A stretch of DNA of 63,235 bases, taken from the NCBI RefSeq assembly GCF_002796975.1, contig NZ_PEKV01000001.1, forward strand, positions 24,483 to 87,717. The letters run 5' to 3'. The translations under genes and the position numbers were made by a program. The stretch is from Ferrovibrio sp. Lineage in GTDB: Bacteria > Pseudomonadota > Alphaproteobacteria > Ferrovibrionales > Ferrovibrionaceae. Shown here piece by piece: positions 62,949-63,235 of this stretch. Within the stretch, counting starts at the first letter, position 1. Each line of letters begins with the position of its first letter. The notes beneath the pieces were generated by a model that saw only the letters and a list, made by a program, of their open reading frames with translations, had not been told where the DNA came from and ran no database searches.

Positions 62949-63235
62949 ATGGCGGCCCCGCAGCCCGACGATCCTTCTGCCCCGCTCCGGCTCGAGCGTT
63001 ACCTGCCCTATCTGATCAACCGCGCCGGCGTTTCGCTGGCGACACGATTCAGCGCGGCGCTGCGCGATGCCGGCATCGCCCTGCAGGACTGGCGCGTGCT
63101 GGCGGCCCTGCGCGAACGCGACAGCCAGCGCCTGACCGAACTGGCGCAACGCACCAGTATTGAAGTCTCCACGCTCTCCCGCCTGGTCGGCGGCCTGGAA
63201 ACCGCAGGGCTGGTCAGCCGCAGCCGCGACAGCGG
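62949..63235 (+). CDS. MarR-family transcriptional regulator, N-terminal part
   Basis: Only the first 95 codons are in the window; the gene runs off the right edge. It starts MAAPQPDDPSAPLRLERYLP, followed by a helix NRAGVSLATRFSAALRDAGI and the winged-helix part DWRVLAALRERDSQRLTELA, then RTSIEVSTLSRLVGGLETAG. That is the MarR pattern with recognition helix STLSRLVGGLE. It follows the second cheY by 23 bp. Its ligand and target are unknown. Confidence 0.8.
   Translation, partial: MAAPQPDDPSAPLRLERYLPYLINRAGVSLATRFSAALRDAGIALQDWRVLAALRERDSQRLTELAQRTSIEVSTLSRLVGGLETAGLVSRSRDS

Overview
The window is about 63 kb of GC-rich (roughly 63-65% by eye) chromosomal DNA from an alphaproteobacterium, most likely a Rhodospirillales-type organism. 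The reasons are the conserved blocks argD-argF-hslO and dciA(DUF721)-dsbA-smc, the DUF2794 and DUF3293 families, an intracellular PHB depolymerase, CheD beside cheYAWRB, and paired GTCA...TGAC hairpin repeats common in this class. Genes are densely packed with many 1-4 bp start/stop overlaps. No rRNA, tRNA, CRISPR array, prophage or insertion sequence was seen. The species cannot be named from the sequence alone.

Layout. 1-3.3 kb: end of a MATE efflux gene, then dxs, ispA and xseB (isoprenoid precursors and exonuclease VII small subunit), all on the minus strand. 3.4-4.5 kb: SYLF-domain and DUF3293 genes. 4.6-12.6 kb: acyl-CoA and amino-acid catabolism (thiolase, acyl-CoA dehydrogenase, aminotransferase, meaB), an ABC-2 permease, a thioesterase and an iron alcohol dehydrogenase. 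This stretch includes a gene-poor interval with a helically phased CTTAT array (10.08-10.15 kb) and dispersed hairpin repeats. 12.9-16.8 kb: argD, argF, hslO and a lipoprotein. 17-21.3 kb: a 2-hydroxyacid dehydrogenase, a pentapeptide-repeat protein and a MASE4 hybrid histidine kinase. 21.5-28.7 kb: smc with enlarged arms, dsbA-like, dciA, crcB and a type-1 binding protein. 28.8-36.9 kb: mutY, enoyl-CoA hydratase, waaA and kdsC (Kdo for LPS), an SDR, ycgN, phaZ, SCO and PCD. 37-47 kb: metallopeptidase, histidine kinase, cobB sirtuin, thpR, aldo-keto reductase, a tesA-ybbA-ybbP-like block, methyltransferase and MFS exporter. 47.5-52 kb: Bax-inhibitor-1 protein, M81 peptidase with a TTC38-like TPR protein, a Lys/Ala-rich exported peptide and DUF2794. 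52.2-63 kb: a chemotaxis locus.

The chemotaxis locus is divergent. Leftward run an atypical receiver, cheD and a pentapeptide-repeat protein. Rightward run a CheZ-like candidate, an Hpt-like protein lacking its histidine, an uncharacterised protein, a STAS protein, cheY, cheA, cheW, cheR, cheB and a second cheY. The core genes form a complete adaptation and phosphorelay set. The accessory genes include two with lost phosphoacceptor residues (Asp to Glu, His to Trp), which suggests a scaffold or decoy layer.

The most unusual observations are two. (1) An Smc of 1445 residues carries exactly eight 18-residue tandem repeats in each coiled-coil arm, placed symmetrically about the hinge; removing both blocks leaves 1157 residues, a normal length. 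(2) Eight CTTAT/CTTAG motifs are spaced 10-11 bp apart (mean 10.4, one DNA helical turn) in an AT-rich patch between two convergent genes, where an ordinary promoter role is unlikely.
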